Origin: Leptobacterium_A meishanense
GTDB lineage: Bacteria > Bacteroidota > Bacteroidia > Flavobacteriales > Flavobacteriaceae
Direction of reading: 5' to 3'
DNA: 64,000 bases
Assembly (NCBI RefSeq): GCF_037645805.1
Contig: NZ_JBBEXE010000009.1
Span: 86,366 to 150,365 of the forward strand
The position numbers and the translations under genes are program-made. The notes below the pieces were generated by a model. That model ran no database searches. It was not told the origin of the DNA and saw only the letters and a list, made by a program, of their open reading frames with translations. This document shows positions 1 to 8,897 of this stretch, one piece after another (position 1 is the first letter of the stretch; each line of letters begins with the position of its first letter).

Positions 1-438
1 ATTATAATATCAATCCTTTTTTTTGTGACTAAGGAAGTGAATAGTATTGATGATCAACAAACATACCCATATAAGCTTATAGTACAAGATGTAATAGGTG
101 GACCGGAAAACCCACAAATACTGGTAATTAAAGAACCTTCATTATTACAAGAGTTTTATGCAAAAATCAATATGACCCGTAAACCCGGATTGGCTGTCCC
201 AAAAGTAAACTTTAAGAAAGAGACCATTATTATATTGTGTATGGGACTCAAAAAAACCGCAGGATACCAATCAAAGATTAATACTATAGAAGAACAAGAA
301 GATACGATCATAGTTTATGTAGAAGAAATAACACCTGCTAAGGATGATTTTGTGCCAACTGTTATAACACAACCCTTTAGTGTATATAAAATACCTAAAA
401 AAAATAAAAAGATTGTTTTTAGAAAAAAAAATAATTGA
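1..438 (+). CDS. PrcB-like C-terminal domain protein, 5' partial
   Basis: The frame is open to the first base of the window, and the codons before the GTG at 25 read as a hydrophobic stretch (IIISILFFV). I therefore treat this as the 3' part of a gene that starts upstream, probably with a signal peptide. The visible ~145 residues end in a PrcB-like fold: a hydrophobic strand (IIILCMGLK), then a GYQSKI strand, a TIIVYVEEITP strand and a final T-QPFSVYKIPK strand. This resembles the protease-complex subunit PrcB family, whose members in Bacteroidetes are small exported proteins of unknown partner. No lipobox cysteine is visible in the part present. The true start and any lipidation signal lie outside the window. 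Confidence 0.55.
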   Translation: MIISILFFVTKEVNSIDDQQTYPYKLIVQDVIGGPENPQILVIKEPSLLQEFYAKINMTRKPGLAVPKVNFKKETIIILCMGLKKTAGYQSKINTIEEQEDTIIVYVEEITPAKDDFVPTVITQPFSVYKIPKKNKKIVFRKKNN

Positions 439-728
439 TCTTTAGAAGGTATCACCACACTTCACTTTTATACTCCTCTATTTTTTATATTAACTCTTAT
501 TTTAAAATTAAAAAATTTCTTAATTTTTAATTATTCTTAAACTGATATAAATTACTGCATTCACGTATTTTTTATATTGATAAAAGACAACTTCAAAATA
601 AAATTAATTATTACATTTGATTGTAGGAAAAAAGCTAGCAATTAACCTATATTTTAATTATTTGACATGCAATATGGGGGAAGCCGAAAAGCCAGAATAG
701 AGTAGGTGTAAACATTTAATTTTTAATT
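439..728. other. AT-rich intergenic region upstream of the peptide gene
   Basis: 290 nt without a gene. The only promoter-like element I see is TACATTTG at 612-619, which fits the flavobacterial -7 consensus TAnnTTTG. It has no convincing -33 TTTG at the right spacing, and it would give a leader of about 100 nt before the peptide start at 729. The stretch 676-714 is less AT-rich and may be part of the leader RNA. Confidence 0.3.
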
Positions 729-905
729 ATGAAAATTAGTTTAAAAGATTTAAAAAGCGGTCTTAAAAGAGATGAAATGAGAGCCGTAAGAGGAGGCTGC
801 GGAGGCGGCGGACTTAACAAGTGCTGTTGGAAAGGAACCAATAACTGTAGCACATGTACCAGTGGTACTATTTGTGTAGAAGGTGCCGAGCTAAGAGCAT
901 GTTAA
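729..905 (+). CDS. Cysteine-rich GG-leader peptide precursor (candidate RiPP/bacteriocin)
   Basis: A 58-residue ORF. The N-terminal 23 residues look like a Bacteroidetes GG-type leader: a start MKISLKDLKSGLKRDEM followed by RAVRGG, with cleavage predicted after Gly22-Gly23. The predicted 35-residue core is rich in Gly, Thr and Cys. It contains seven cysteines (C24, C32, C33, C40, C43, C49 and the C-terminal residue C58), including a CC pair and a CSTC motif. The family resembles the GG natural-product precursors of Bacteroidetes. It is followed by a hairpin and then by a C39-like/VKOR/thioredoxin gene, so disulfide formation in the core is a reasonable inference. No ABC exporter with an active C39 peptidase is in the window. 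The reading frame and leader are clear; bioactivity is unknown. Confidence 0.8.
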   Translation: MKISLKDLKSGLKRDEMRAVRGGCGGGGLNKCCWKGTNNCSTCTSGTICVEGAELRAC

Positions 906-917
906 TTTAGCATTTTT

Positions 918-951
918 GGGATTCCTTTTCAAAAGAGAGGAATCCCTTTTA
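918..951 (+). terminator. Hairpin after the peptide gene
   Basis: The stem GGGATTCC (918-925) pairs with GGAATCCC (939-946) across a 13-nt loop and is followed by TTTT. It lies 13 nt after the peptide stop and 58 nt before the next gene. It could be a full terminator or an attenuator that keeps peptide mRNA more abundant than the downstream genes. Confidence 0.65.
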
Positions 952-1008
952 TATAAAATTCATATACCTAAACTATACAATAGAATATTAATATAAACAG
1001 TTCCTCTA

Positions 1009-2619
1009 ATGACAGATGACTATAGTTTTAACTTTGTGTTTAAGTATATGGAGCATGAGGTCATTCCTTATGATGCTTCCGAATTTTTATTTCAAATAAA
1101 ATCACATCCTGATTACCCAACATTATTATCAATATCTGATACATTGACATTTTTTAATATCAATAATGGGGCTATTAGGTTGGATGTTTCAAAGCTTGAC
1201 TTACTACCAGATCATTTTATCGGTTTATTAAAGGAGGCTAATGACGAATCTCAACTTTACTTTATAAATAGAAAAGAAGACAAGTTCGTCATTATGAAAG
1301 AGAAGACATTGTATGAAATTGACCGAACGACACTTGAAGAACGGTGGTTAGACCTTGTTTTATTAATAGAAGCCCCTAAAGAGGAAAAAAAGACCAGCAA
1401 AAAAAGATCAAACTACTTTTGGTTTCTACCTTCTCTGTTTTTCGGAATTTTATTAGCTACACTATTTCAATCCACAAATGATTTCTTCATTTTACTGTTT
1501 TTTATTTTACCTATTACAGGGATAATGCTATCAATTGCCGCATTAAGAGAGTTATTTGGAGCAAAAAATAATTTTATAACTGCTTTTTGTAATGTTACTT
1601 CATATAACAGCTGTTTTTCTGTAGTGTCCTCTCAAAAATGGAGCATTTTAAAGCATATTAATTTTAGTGATTTAAGCATTGTGTTTTTTGCAAGTCAACT
1701 TTTTGGGTTGTTGTTATTTTTACTTGCAGATAATATAGATCGTTTTTTTGATATTCAAAAAATTATTGTCTTAGGAGCTGTTCCAATCATACTGTTGTCA
1801 ATATATTATCAAAAATTTGTAGAGAAGAAATGGTGCCCTATATGTTTGATGATCGGAAGTATTATTATTATAGAAGCAGTGTACCTGCTACTTTTTTTTG
1901 AGAATCAATTCATAATATCCTATAATGCAACAATACTATTCAGTTTTGTATTTACTGGAGTTATATTGGTGTGGATATTGATGAAGAAAAGTCTGCTAGA
2001 ACAAAAAGAACTAAAAGAGTTTCAATTGAAGGCCAATCGTTTTCTGAGAAATTATGAGGTTTTTAGAAATTCATTACGCTCGGGGGATAAAAAAGAAACA
2101 CCAACAAAGAATGTGATTTTCATGGGAAATCCAGATAGCGAAACTCAAATTACAGTAATTACAAATCCTTTCTGTGGACATTGTAAAGAAGTACATGAAA
2201 TTCTAGATACGGTTTTAGCAAAATATAGAGACCGTATAGCTATTAAAGTAATAATCAAAACAAACTTTGAATTAGATAATGAGGAAACCAAAGATTTTTT
2301 CAGGACATTAATGACCAATTACTTGGAAAAAGGAGAAAAAGAATTCAATAAATTATTGCGACAGTTTTTTATATCCGGGAACATAAAAGAATGGTTAAAC
2401 AAGCATAAATATGCTATAACAGAGAGGAATGAAGTAGATAACATATATAAGGCCATGAACCAATGGTGTATAAACAATAATATAAACTATACGCCGGCTA
2501 TATTTATTAATGGATATGAGTATCCCAAGGCCTATGAGAGGAAAGATATCGTATTTTTTATAGAAGATTTGATTGAAGATGAAGCTATTAAACAAGATTA
2601 TAAATTACAAGAAGTATGA
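1009..2619 (+). CDS. C39-like / vitamin K epoxide reductase / thioredoxin fusion protein
   Basis: A 536-residue, three-part membrane protein. Residues ~1-125 resemble a peptidase C39 fold (HPDYPTLLSISDTL at 33-46) but lack the catalytic Cys, so this is probably a non-proteolytic, possibly leader-binding domain. Residues ~137-325 are a VKOR-type helical bundle with the Cys pair C194/C202 and the active-site CPIC at 276-279. Residues ~365-530 are a DsbA/thioredoxin-like domain with CGHC at 389-392 and the cis-Pro motif TPAIF near 495. VKOR-Trx fusions make disulfides in exported proteins by passing electrons to quinone. Its place just after a seven-cysteine secreted-peptide gene suggests that the peptide is its substrate (inference). 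The stop overlaps the next start by 4 nt, implying translational coupling. Confidence 0.85.
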   Translation: MTDDYSFNFVFKYMEHEVIPYDASEFLFQIKSHPDYPTLLSISDTLTFFNINNGAIRLDVSKLDLLPDHFIGLLKEANDESQLYFINRKEDKFVIMKEKTLYEIDRTTLEERWLDLVLLIEAPKEEKKTSKKRSNYFWFLPSLFFGILLATLFQSTNDFFILLFFILPITGIMLSIAALRELFGAKNNFITAFCNVTSYNSCFSVVSSQKWSILKHINFSDLSIVFFASQLFGLLLFLLADNIDRFFDIQKIIVLGAVPIILLSIYYQKFVEKKWCPICLMIGSIIIIEAVYLLLFFENQFIISYNATILFSFVFTGVILVWILMKKSLLEQKELKEFQLKANRFLRNYEVFRNSLRSGDKKETPTKNVIFMGNPDSETQITVITNPFCGHCKEVHEILDTVLAKYRDRIAIKVIIKTNFELDNEETKDFFRTLMTNYLEKGEKEFNKLLRQFFISGNIKEWLNKHKYAITERNEVDNIYKAMNQWCINNNINYTPAIFINGYEYPKAYERKDIVFFIEDLIEDEAIKQDYKLQEV

Positions 2620-3977
2620 AAATTATTCAAAGCTTCTGGACTGCCGGGATCAAAAACATAGCTCAAAATAACTTTGGTTGGGTTTCATCAAAATATAATT
2701 TAATAAGTTGGGTATTAAGTGCTAATCAGCTAAAGAAATATTATAGCAAGGTAGAATTATATACGGATGCCCTTGGGGCAGAAATACTAATAGATAAGCT
2801 CAAACTACCCTATTCAAAAGTTCATATTGTTTTAGATGATTTAAGTTGCTACCATAATGAATTGTGGGCTATCTCTAAAATAAAAACATATTCATTACAA
2901 GAAGCACCTTTTTTGCATGTTGATGGCGATGTTTTTATCTGGGACAAATTCCCGGAGACACTTATACAAGCTCCTATCATTGCCCAAAACCTTGAAAAAA
3001 CTACCAGTTACTATCAATTAATGTGGAAAGGGATAAAAGACAATCTTTTATACATACCTGTTGAATTAGAGTCGTTTAATAATACAAATTCAGGTTATGC
3101 ATGTAATATGGGCATTGTTGGAGGAACAGACGTAACATTTTTTAAAACATATGCAAATAAAGCCATACGTTTTGTAGATAACAATAAAAAATCTTGGGAT
3201 AGAATAAGCAAGAGCAACTTCAATATTTTTTTTGAACAGCTTTTATTTTATGAGATGACAAAAAGCAATGATAAAAAGGTTCATTTCTTGTTTGATGAAG
3301 TGCCTTCAGACAACGAATATATCGGTTTTGGTGATTTTGACAAGGTTCCGGAACAAAGAACATATTTGCACCTACTAGGGGGGTATAAGCGAGATTCCTA
3401 CACCTATAAAGCAATGGAAGATTATGTAATAACCCATTATCCAGAATATTATAAGAACGTGATTGAAATAGCCGGAGAAGCACCCATTTTTAAAAAATCA
3501 GGATACAATTTCTCAAAACAAACAAACAAGCAATTGGTTAAAAACTTCATGGATAAAATTCATAAAGAGAAAACAAACATCACTGAACATTATTTGTTAG
3601 CCAGGGATTTGACCTCTATGGAAATAATAGCAAATATTAGTGAGATACTAGCAAAAGAAGAGGAAACATTTTTTTATAAACTCCCATGTAATGAAATTTT
3701 TAAATTGGGTGATCAAAAAGGGATAAGAAGAATTGACAAATTCGGAGACAGCTATAGTTTTCTTATAGATGACATTGATGAAATTCTTTTAGCAACAACA
3801 GCAAAGCCAATAAATTATAACAATTTAATTAAGTTCCTTAAAACGTATTTGGATGAGGATGTAACAAATGCCCATATGGAAGCTTTTGTACTCATGATAC
3901 GTGAAAGGATCATTTTCTTTCTATCAAGAAAGATACTTTCTGTGATGAAAAATTATCATACAAAATTACCTGTATAA
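2616..3977 (+). CDS. DUF6734-like protein, GT-A-like fold
   Basis: A 453-residue cytosolic protein with no signal peptide. The N-terminal part (starting MKIIQSFWTAG) resembles what is catalogued as DUF6734, a Bacteroidetes family. It reads like a nucleotide-sugar transferase: an N-terminal strand, then a helix with LKKYYSKVELYTD, then PFLHVDGDVFIWD near residue 105, which contains a DxD-type metal-binding motif. A CNMGIVGG segment follows near residue 168. Because it is coupled to the VKOR fusion and lies downstream of the peptide gene, it may be a modification or maturation enzyme of the same pathway. Its actual substrate is unknown. The C-terminal ~150 residues are not recognised. Confidence 0.6.
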   Translation: MKIIQSFWTAGIKNIAQNNFGWVSSKYNLISWVLSANQLKKYYSKVELYTDALGAEILIDKLKLPYSKVHIVLDDLSCYHNELWAISKIKTYSLQEAPFLHVDGDVFIWDKFPETLIQAPIIAQNLEKTTSYYQLMWKGIKDNLLYIPVELESFNNTNSGYACNMGIVGGTDVTFFKTYANKAIRFVDNNKKSWDRISKSNFNIFFEQLLFYEMTKSNDKKVHFLFDEVPSDNEYIGFGDFDKVPEQRTYLHLLGGYKRDSYTYKAMEDYVITHYPEYYKNVIEIAGEAPIFKKSGYNFSKQTNKQLVKNFMDKIHKEKTNITEHYLLARDLTSMEIIANISEILAKEEETFFYKLPCNEIFKLGDQKGIRRIDKFGDSYSFLIDDIDEILLATTAKPINYNNLIKFLKTYLDEDVTNAHMEAFVLMIRERIIFFLSRKILSVMKNYHTKLPV

Positions 3978-4006
3978 ATAACAAAAGGAGCAAGATTGTT
4001 TTTTTG

Positions 4007-4015
4007 TAACTTTCG
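4007..4015 (+). promoter_or_regulatory. Possible -7 promoter element for the ATP-cone gene
   Basis: TAACTTTCG resembles the flavobacterial -7 element TAnnTTTG with one mismatch. It lies 23 nt before the GTG at 4038. It argues against the longer TTG start at 3996, which would begin upstream of the promoter. No clear -33 element is seen. Confidence 0.35.
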
Positions 4016-4037
4016 CCTTTATCTATGTATAAATAAA

Positions 4038-4889
4038 GTGAGAGAAAAACAATCTATTAATATTATAAAGGCATCAGGGGAACGAGCAAGTTTTTCTATT
4101 GAAAAATTAAAAAAATCACTATTAAAAACCGGGGCAAGTGAACTACAGGTAAATGAGATTATTGATCACATAATTACCAACATAAGAGAGGGCAGTACTA
4201 CAAAACAAATCCATAGAGAAGCGTTTCGATTACTAAAAAGGAACAAGCCACACTATGCTGCTCGATATAAACTCAAAAAAGCTATATATGAGCTAGGCCC
4301 TTCAGGCTTTCCTTTTGAGCATTATATAAGTGCTATATTTTCTCATTCTGGCTATGATACAAATGTTAGTGAAATTATAAAAGGGCGGTGTGTAGATCAC
4401 GAAGTAGATGTTTTAGCATTAAAAAACAGATATGCAGAACTTATTGAGTGTAAATTTCACTCTAAGAGAGGTTACCATTGTGATGTTAAAATCCCACTAT
4501 ATATCCAATCGAGGTACCTTGACATTAAAGAAGCATGGCATCCGTCACAATATAAAAACAGTGAATTGAACAAAGGTTGGGTGGTTACTAATACACGTTT
4601 CACTAAAAATGCTATTGATTATGGAACTTGTGCGGGACTTGAATTATTGAGTTGGGATTATCCAGATAGGAATGGGTTAAAAGACAGGATAGATGCTGTT
4701 GGGCTTTACCCTGTAACTACATTAACATTGATTACAAATGTAGAAAAAAAGGCAATTCTTGCAGAGGGTATAGTATTGTGCAAAGAACTCTATGACAGGC
4801 ATGGCTTATTGGATAAAATAAGAGTATCAAGAATAAGAAAACAAAAAATTCTATCAGAATTAAGGCACTTATGCAATCTTAATCATTAA
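4038..4889 (+). CDS. ATP-cone domain fused to Mrr-like restriction endonuclease domain
   Basis: I take the GTG at 4038 as start (MREKQSINIIKASGERASF), because the ATP-cone domain begins there; a TTG at 3996 would add 14 unrelated residues. Residues ~1-90 are an ATP-cone, the nucleotide-sensing domain known from ribonucleotide reductase and NrdR. Residues ~95-210 read as a restriction-endonuclease-like fold: HYISAIFSHSGYDT, then a DHEVDVLAL strand and ELIECKFH, giving D-x(n)-E-x-K-type catalytic residues. No methylase or specificity subunit accompanies it. The next gene, a beta-CASP metallo-beta-lactamase, starts 2 nt after this stop, so the two are probably co-transcribed. I recall this pairing from other flavobacterial genomes; its function is not known to me. 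Confidence 0.75.
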   Translation: MREKQSINIIKASGERASFSIEKLKKSLLKTGASELQVNEIIDHIITNIREGSTTKQIHREAFRLLKRNKPHYAARYKLKKAIYELGPSGFPFEHYISAIFSHSGYDTNVSEIIKGRCVDHEVDVLALKNRYAELIECKFHSKRGYHCDVKIPLYIQSRYLDIKEAWHPSQYKNSELNKGWVVTNTRFTKNAIDYGTCAGLELLSWDYPDRNGLKDRIDAVGLYPVTTLTLITNVEKKAILAEGIVLCKELYDRHGLLDKIRVSRIRKQKILSELRHLCNLNH

Positions 4890-4891
4890 CA

Positions 4892-6268
4892 ATGGAGAAA
4901 ATCAATGTTCATTTTTGGGGAGGTGCACAAACAGTAACAGGTTCTAAAATCCTTGTAGAAACCCCACAGCACAATGTTTTGATTGATTGTGGGATGTTTC
5001 AAGGATTAAAAGAGCTCAGACAGAAGAATTGGGACTATTTACCGTTTGATGTTTCACAGATACATTCTGTGTTATTGACCCACGGGCATTTAGATCATGT
5101 AGGTTATTTACCAAGGCTGGTTAAACAAGGTTTTAAAGGAAGAATAATAGGGACACCCCCAACATTGCGGATAGCAGAGATTATACTGAGAGACAGTGCA
5201 AAAGTAAATGAAGAAGATGCAGAGAGGGCAAACAAAGAACAGTACACAAAACACCATCCGGCCAAACCTATATATGACACTTTAGATGTAGAGAAAACAT
5301 TGCGTCATTTTGAACCAAAAGAATTACACGAAACAGTACAGTTATCGGAAGATGTTTATTTTAAATTTTATTATAATGGGCATATTATAGGTGCTACGTT
5401 TATTGAACTTACTGTATTTGGAAAGGTCTTTGTCTTTTCAGGGGATATAGGAAGGGAAAAGGATGCATTATTATACCCTCCCGAGAAACCTGTAGAAGCA
5501 GATTATCTTTTCATTGAGAGCACATATGGAAACAAAAAACACCCTAAGGAGGATTTAGAAAAAATACTAAAAACACTTATAGAAGAGGCTATATATACCG
5601 GAGGGAGCATTATTGTGCCAAGTTTCACAGTAGAACGGGCACAATTACTCATACACCTATTGTGGCAATTGTATAAAAAAGGTAAAATCCCAAAAATCCA
5701 GGTAGTGATGGATAGTCCGATGGGGGAGAAAGTGTTGGGCGTTTTCAAGGATTTTTCAAAATGGCATAAATTATCAGAAGTAGAATTTACCGAAATGTGC
5801 CATTTTATAGAAGTGATAGAACATTATAGTGAAACTTGGGAGACTATAGATGACCCAAGGCCTAAAGTTATTATTGCAGGCAGCGGGATGATTACAGGAG
5901 GAAGGGTTTTAACCTATTTAAAACAACTTATTGACTTGCCTGAAACAAGTGTCCTCTTAGTTGGCTATATGGCAGAAGGGACTCGTGGTCGTGACCTTCT
6001 TGATGGGATAAAAGAAATTAAAATTCATGGGAAATATTTTCCTGTAGCAGCAAAAATTTCATTAGTAGAAAGCTTGTCAGCACATGCAGATCAGGATGAG
6101 TTGATAGAGTGGCTTAGTACTGTAAAAAATATTCCTGAGACGGTTTTTTTGATACATGGAGAAACAGAAGGACTAGAGTCATTAAGCTTAAGAGTAGAAG
6201 AAATCTACAATTGGAACACCTATATTCCTAAGCTTTATGAGACCTATACAATTCATATAGGTACTTAG
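4892..6268 (+). CDS. MBL-fold beta-CASP RNA-processing exonuclease family protein
   Basis: 458 residues, the usual length of bacterial YSH1/CPSF-type beta-CASP proteins (COG1236). The zinc-binding motif THGHLDH is at residues 63-69. The third histidine follows in YNGHIIGAT and the aspartate in FSGDIG, and the beta-CASP start is marked by IESTYGN. The late histidine motifs are SAHADQDEL and FLIHGE. These residues appear complete, so a nuclease acting on RNA or DNA 5' ends is likely. It directly follows the ATP-cone/Mrr-like gene. The next gene on the other strand ends 2 nt away with no room for a terminator. Confidence 0.88.
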   Translation: MEKINVHFWGGAQTVTGSKILVETPQHNVLIDCGMFQGLKELRQKNWDYLPFDVSQIHSVLLTHGHLDHVGYLPRLVKQGFKGRIIGTPPTLRIAEIILRDSAKVNEEDAERANKEQYTKHHPAKPIYDTLDVEKTLRHFEPKELHETVQLSEDVYFKFYYNGHIIGATFIELTVFGKVFVFSGDIGREKDALLYPPEKPVEADYLFIESTYGNKKHPKEDLEKILKTLIEEAIYTGGSIIVPSFTVERAQLLIHLLWQLYKKGKIPKIQVVMDSPMGEKVLGVFKDFSKWHKLSEVEFTEMCHFIEVIEHYSETWETIDDPRPKVIIAGSGMITGGRVLTYLKQLIDLPETSVLLVGYMAEGTRGRDLLDGIKEIKIHGKYFPVAAKISLVESLSAHADQDELIEWLSTVKNIPETVFLIHGETEGLESLSLRVEEIYNWNTYIPKLYETYTIHIGT

Positions 6269-6269
6269 T

Positions 6270-6929
6270 TCAAATGATTCTTAATGCTTCATATGAGTGA
6301 ATCAAATTCTGGGGCATGAACTCAGGATTATTTGAATAAATATGAATATTGTTATGGATATTTAGCCCATTATCAATCAACCCAATGGTTTCCCATCCCA
6401 ACGTATTTGGTGTAACAAAATCTTTTGAAGGATTGTCTGCTATATAGTAATAATTTTTTCGGTTATACTTTTCTTCTATCAGGTTAAAATTGTGTTTATG
6501 AGGTTTCGTATAACCTGTTTCTTCTGAAATAAGAATGGTATCAATATAAGGCATAAGGCCTAGCGCGTTTAATTTATTCCGTTGAGCAAGGCTTCTCCCA
6601 TCTGTAATGATACCTACAACACCTTTTTTGTGATTTATAGTCTGAAAAACAGACAGAACATTATCAAAAGGAACAACAGAAGGTTTATGTGATCGGTAGC
6701 AATGAATGAGTTCCTCTTTAGTAATAGCATAGTGTTTTGAAACCATGTCGAAAGCATCACTACCTGAACGATGTAAAGAAAACATATATGCATATAACAC
6801 ATCAGGTTGATTAGTGTCAAGCTGCATAGCGATAGCTTTAAAAGCAGATTTTAAAAAATCGATTTCATTATACAATGTATCATCCAGATCAAAACAAACA
6901 ACGGTATGTGTATCAACCTTTATATCCAT
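6270..6929 (-). CDS. HAD-family hydrolase
   Basis: 219 residues. Motif I is FDLDDTLY (nucleophile and acid/base Asp) near residue 14, motif II is ITDGR near 110, and the lysine follows in GYTKPHKHNF. Motif IV is in YIADNPSKDF. The helical cap between motifs I and II is of subfamily I, so a small phosphorylated metabolite is the likely substrate. Its start overlaps the upstream ATP-grasp gene by 17 nt. The pair probably works together at the end of the polysaccharide operon, for example on a glycan precursor (inference). Confidence 0.8.
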   Translation of the reverse strand: MDIKVDTHTVVCFDLDDTLYNEIDFLKSAFKAIAMQLDTNQPDVLYAYMFSLHRSGSDAFDMVSKHYAITKEELIHCYRSHKPSVVPFDNVLSVFQTINHKKGVVGIITDGRSLAQRNKLNALGLMPYIDTILISEETGYTKPHKHNFNLIEEKYNRKNYYYIADNPSKDFVTPNTLGWETIGLIDNGLNIHNNIHIYSNNPEFMPQNLIHSYEALRII

Positions 6930-7881
6930 GAACTAAAATTTCATCGTCATAGCGAAGCATTAATAAATCACTTTCCCAACAATCAAATTGAGGGGATATC
7001 ACTTTTTTTAACAGATATTCTTCAATAATCCACTTTGGAAAATTAGCACCGGCCAAATAGGATAGCGGGAAGCCGCCACCAAATCGTGGATTTATTTCAA
7101 TTCCAATAATTTGATTTTCTTTTCTGTGTTTAAAAAACTGTGCAGTAAAACAACCTACTGCCCCTTTTACATTCCCTAATCGCTCTTTGATGTAGGGAAC
7201 AAGTTCGTTATTCACCGTTTTCCCCTTATTGACTTCTCCATCACGTACCTCGATCCGTTTTCGGGGCACTACACATTTTAAAAAATGATCCTTCCCATAG
7301 TACAGATCGCACGTATATTCATCATAATCATCTGGGTCTAAATATGTTAAGAACATCAATTTTTCATTCTTAAAATGATAATCGGTTAAGTCATTAGGAT
7401 TTTTTATGATATATGTATCTTGGCTTCTACTGCCATCAGTCGGTTTTATAAATAATGGTAATTGATAATCATCTTTTGAAAATTCTCTTGCTACATCTAT
7501 ATGATGTTGTGCAAAAAAAGAATGGATTTTTCGTTTATCCCTACATTTTTCTATAATTTCTAAGGCGGCAATAAGTGGTGTTACTCCCTGCTCTTTCATA
7601 AACATTGTATTTTTTGCCAATAGGAGCAGTTCAGTGTCAATGGTGGGGATAACAAGTGTTATCTCATTAAATTTACAAAGGTTAATTAGTTCAGCAATAT
7701 ATGATGGGTGATCCAACCTTGGAACTTTTAGTGATGCATCTGCTATATGACATGCTGCCGCTAATTCAGGATTGGCATCTGCTGCAAACACCTTAGCACT
7801 GGGCATTATTTTTTTTAGCTCTTTTTGAAAGCTCCGAACGAGTGAAACTCTTTTTCCTGCGGATGTAATTAAAATATTCAT
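6913..7881 (-). CDS. ATP-grasp enzyme of polysaccharide locus
   Basis: 322 residues with the carbamoyl-phosphate-synthase-like ATP-grasp layout. The N-terminal pre-ATP-grasp Rossmann part is MNILITSAGKRVSLVRSF. The ATP-grasp lysine is in LPLFIKPTDGSRS, and the metal-binding end is GIEINPRFGGGFP. Enzymes of this type ligate an acyl group to an amine and are common in O-antigen and capsule loci. The 4-nt overlap with the upstream glycosyltransferase and the 17-nt overlap with the HAD gene suggest one operon. The substrate is unknown. Confidence 0.8.
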   Translation of the reverse strand: MNILITSAGKRVSLVRSFQKELKKIMPSAKVFAADANPELAAACHIADASLKVPRLDHPSYIAELINLCKFNEITLVIPTIDTELLLLAKNTMFMKEQGVTPLIAALEIIEKCRDKRKIHSFFAQHHIDVAREFSKDDYQLPLFIKPTDGSRSQDTYIIKNPNDLTDYHFKNEKLMFLTYLDPDDYDEYTCDLYYGKDHFLKCVVPRKRIEVRDGEVNKGKTVNNELVPYIKERLGNVKGAVGCFTAQFFKHRKENQIIGIEINPRFGGGFPLSYLAGANFPKWIIEEYLLKKVISPQFDCWESDLLMLRYDDEILVHGYKG

Positions 7882-8897
7882 TTGACGATAGTATAAAAAA
7901 ACCGGAAAAAATGGATAAAAGGTACCATGAATCGCTTCTGATTAAAGATTAAAGTCAATAAGCTGTATCTTAACCCTTTATAGTCACTACCGGGGAAATG
8001 ATTCAAAGGATAAACATTTATTTTTTCAAAACCCTTCAACATCTCAGGAACCCTATTTACAGGAATATCAGACTTCATTAACCGGACCATAAGAAAAAAA
8101 ACGAACGATTGCTGACGTATCTGTAAGCGTTTTTTACAGTCATCACTATCAGTTCCTTGAGAAGGAATTGTTTTTATGAGATCATTAAATACATAAGCCG
8201 CATTTTCATTATCATAGATAACTTTTTTGTAATGTTCCGGAGTCTTATTCTTCATTGCCGAAGTGGGAATAACCCGGTGACGGTACACATCTATAAAAAC
8301 ATGCGCCATCCGTTTTGCTTTTAAAAACAATTGAGCAGTAAGTATGGCATCTTCCATCCACCTACCTTCAATAAAACGATAACCGGTTTGTAACAAGAAG
8401 TCCCTTTTTATAATATACCACCATATTTCACTTTTGTACTTGTAATTAGCTATGTAGCTAACTCCACTCATAATATTAGGCTTCTTATCAGAAAAATATT
8501 CGGGTTTATTTTGTCCATTATCTGATGCGCTCACATTTTTTACATCAAAAGTTAAAATATCTAATTGATGTTTTTTAGCAATGCGTATAAGTGGTTGTAA
8601 GCTATTCTCAGCTAAGTAATCGTCAGGATCTACAAAATAGACATACTCTCCTTTTGCTAAGTCTAATCCTGAGTTTCTTGCTGCACCCACACCATTGTTC
8701 TCTTTGTCATGTATAACAATATTGGTATGCTTTTGTGCATACGTTGTAGCAAGGGCTAAGCTATTATCTTTTGATCCATCATTTACTATAATAACCTCGT
8801 ATTCCTTTTCGGGCATGTTCTGGTTTATTAAGCTATCCAGGCATATACCAAGGTATTTTTCCATGTTGTAGACAGGAACGATAATACTTAGTTTCAT
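7878..8897 (-). CDS. Family 2 glycosyltransferase
   Basis: 339 residues. The GT-A start LSIIVPVYNMEKYL and the nucleotide-sugar site VIIVNDGSKDNS are typical of GT2. YFVDPDDYLAE near residue 92 carries the DxD-like metal-binding motif, and the acceptor-side motif EGRWMEDAILTAQ includes the ED pair used as catalytic base. A C-terminal hydrophobic, basic stretch suggests membrane association. It overlaps both neighbours by 4 nt, within the capsule operon. Confidence 0.87.
   Translation of the reverse strand: MKLSIIVPVYNMEKYLGICLDSLINQNMPEKEYEVIIVNDGSKDNSLALATTYAQKHTNIVIHDKENNGVGAARNSGLDLAKGEYVYFVDPDDYLAENSLQPLIRIAKKHQLDILTFDVKNVSASDNGQNKPEYFSDKKPNIMSGVSYIANYKYKSEIWWYIIKRDFLLQTGYRFIEGRWMEDAILTAQLFLKAKRMAHVFIDVYRHRVIPTSAMKNKTPEHYKKVIYDNENAAYVFNDLIKTIPSQGTDSDDCKKRLQIRQQSFVFFLMVRLMKSDIPVNRVPEMLKGFEKINVYPLNHFPGSDYKGLRYSLLTLIFNQKRFMVPFIHFFRFFYTIVK

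Noticed and set aside
3996..4037. TTG start for the ATP-cone protein
   Set aside because: The added residues do not belong to the ATP-cone domain, and a promoter-like element lies inside the extension. GTG at 4038 fits better.
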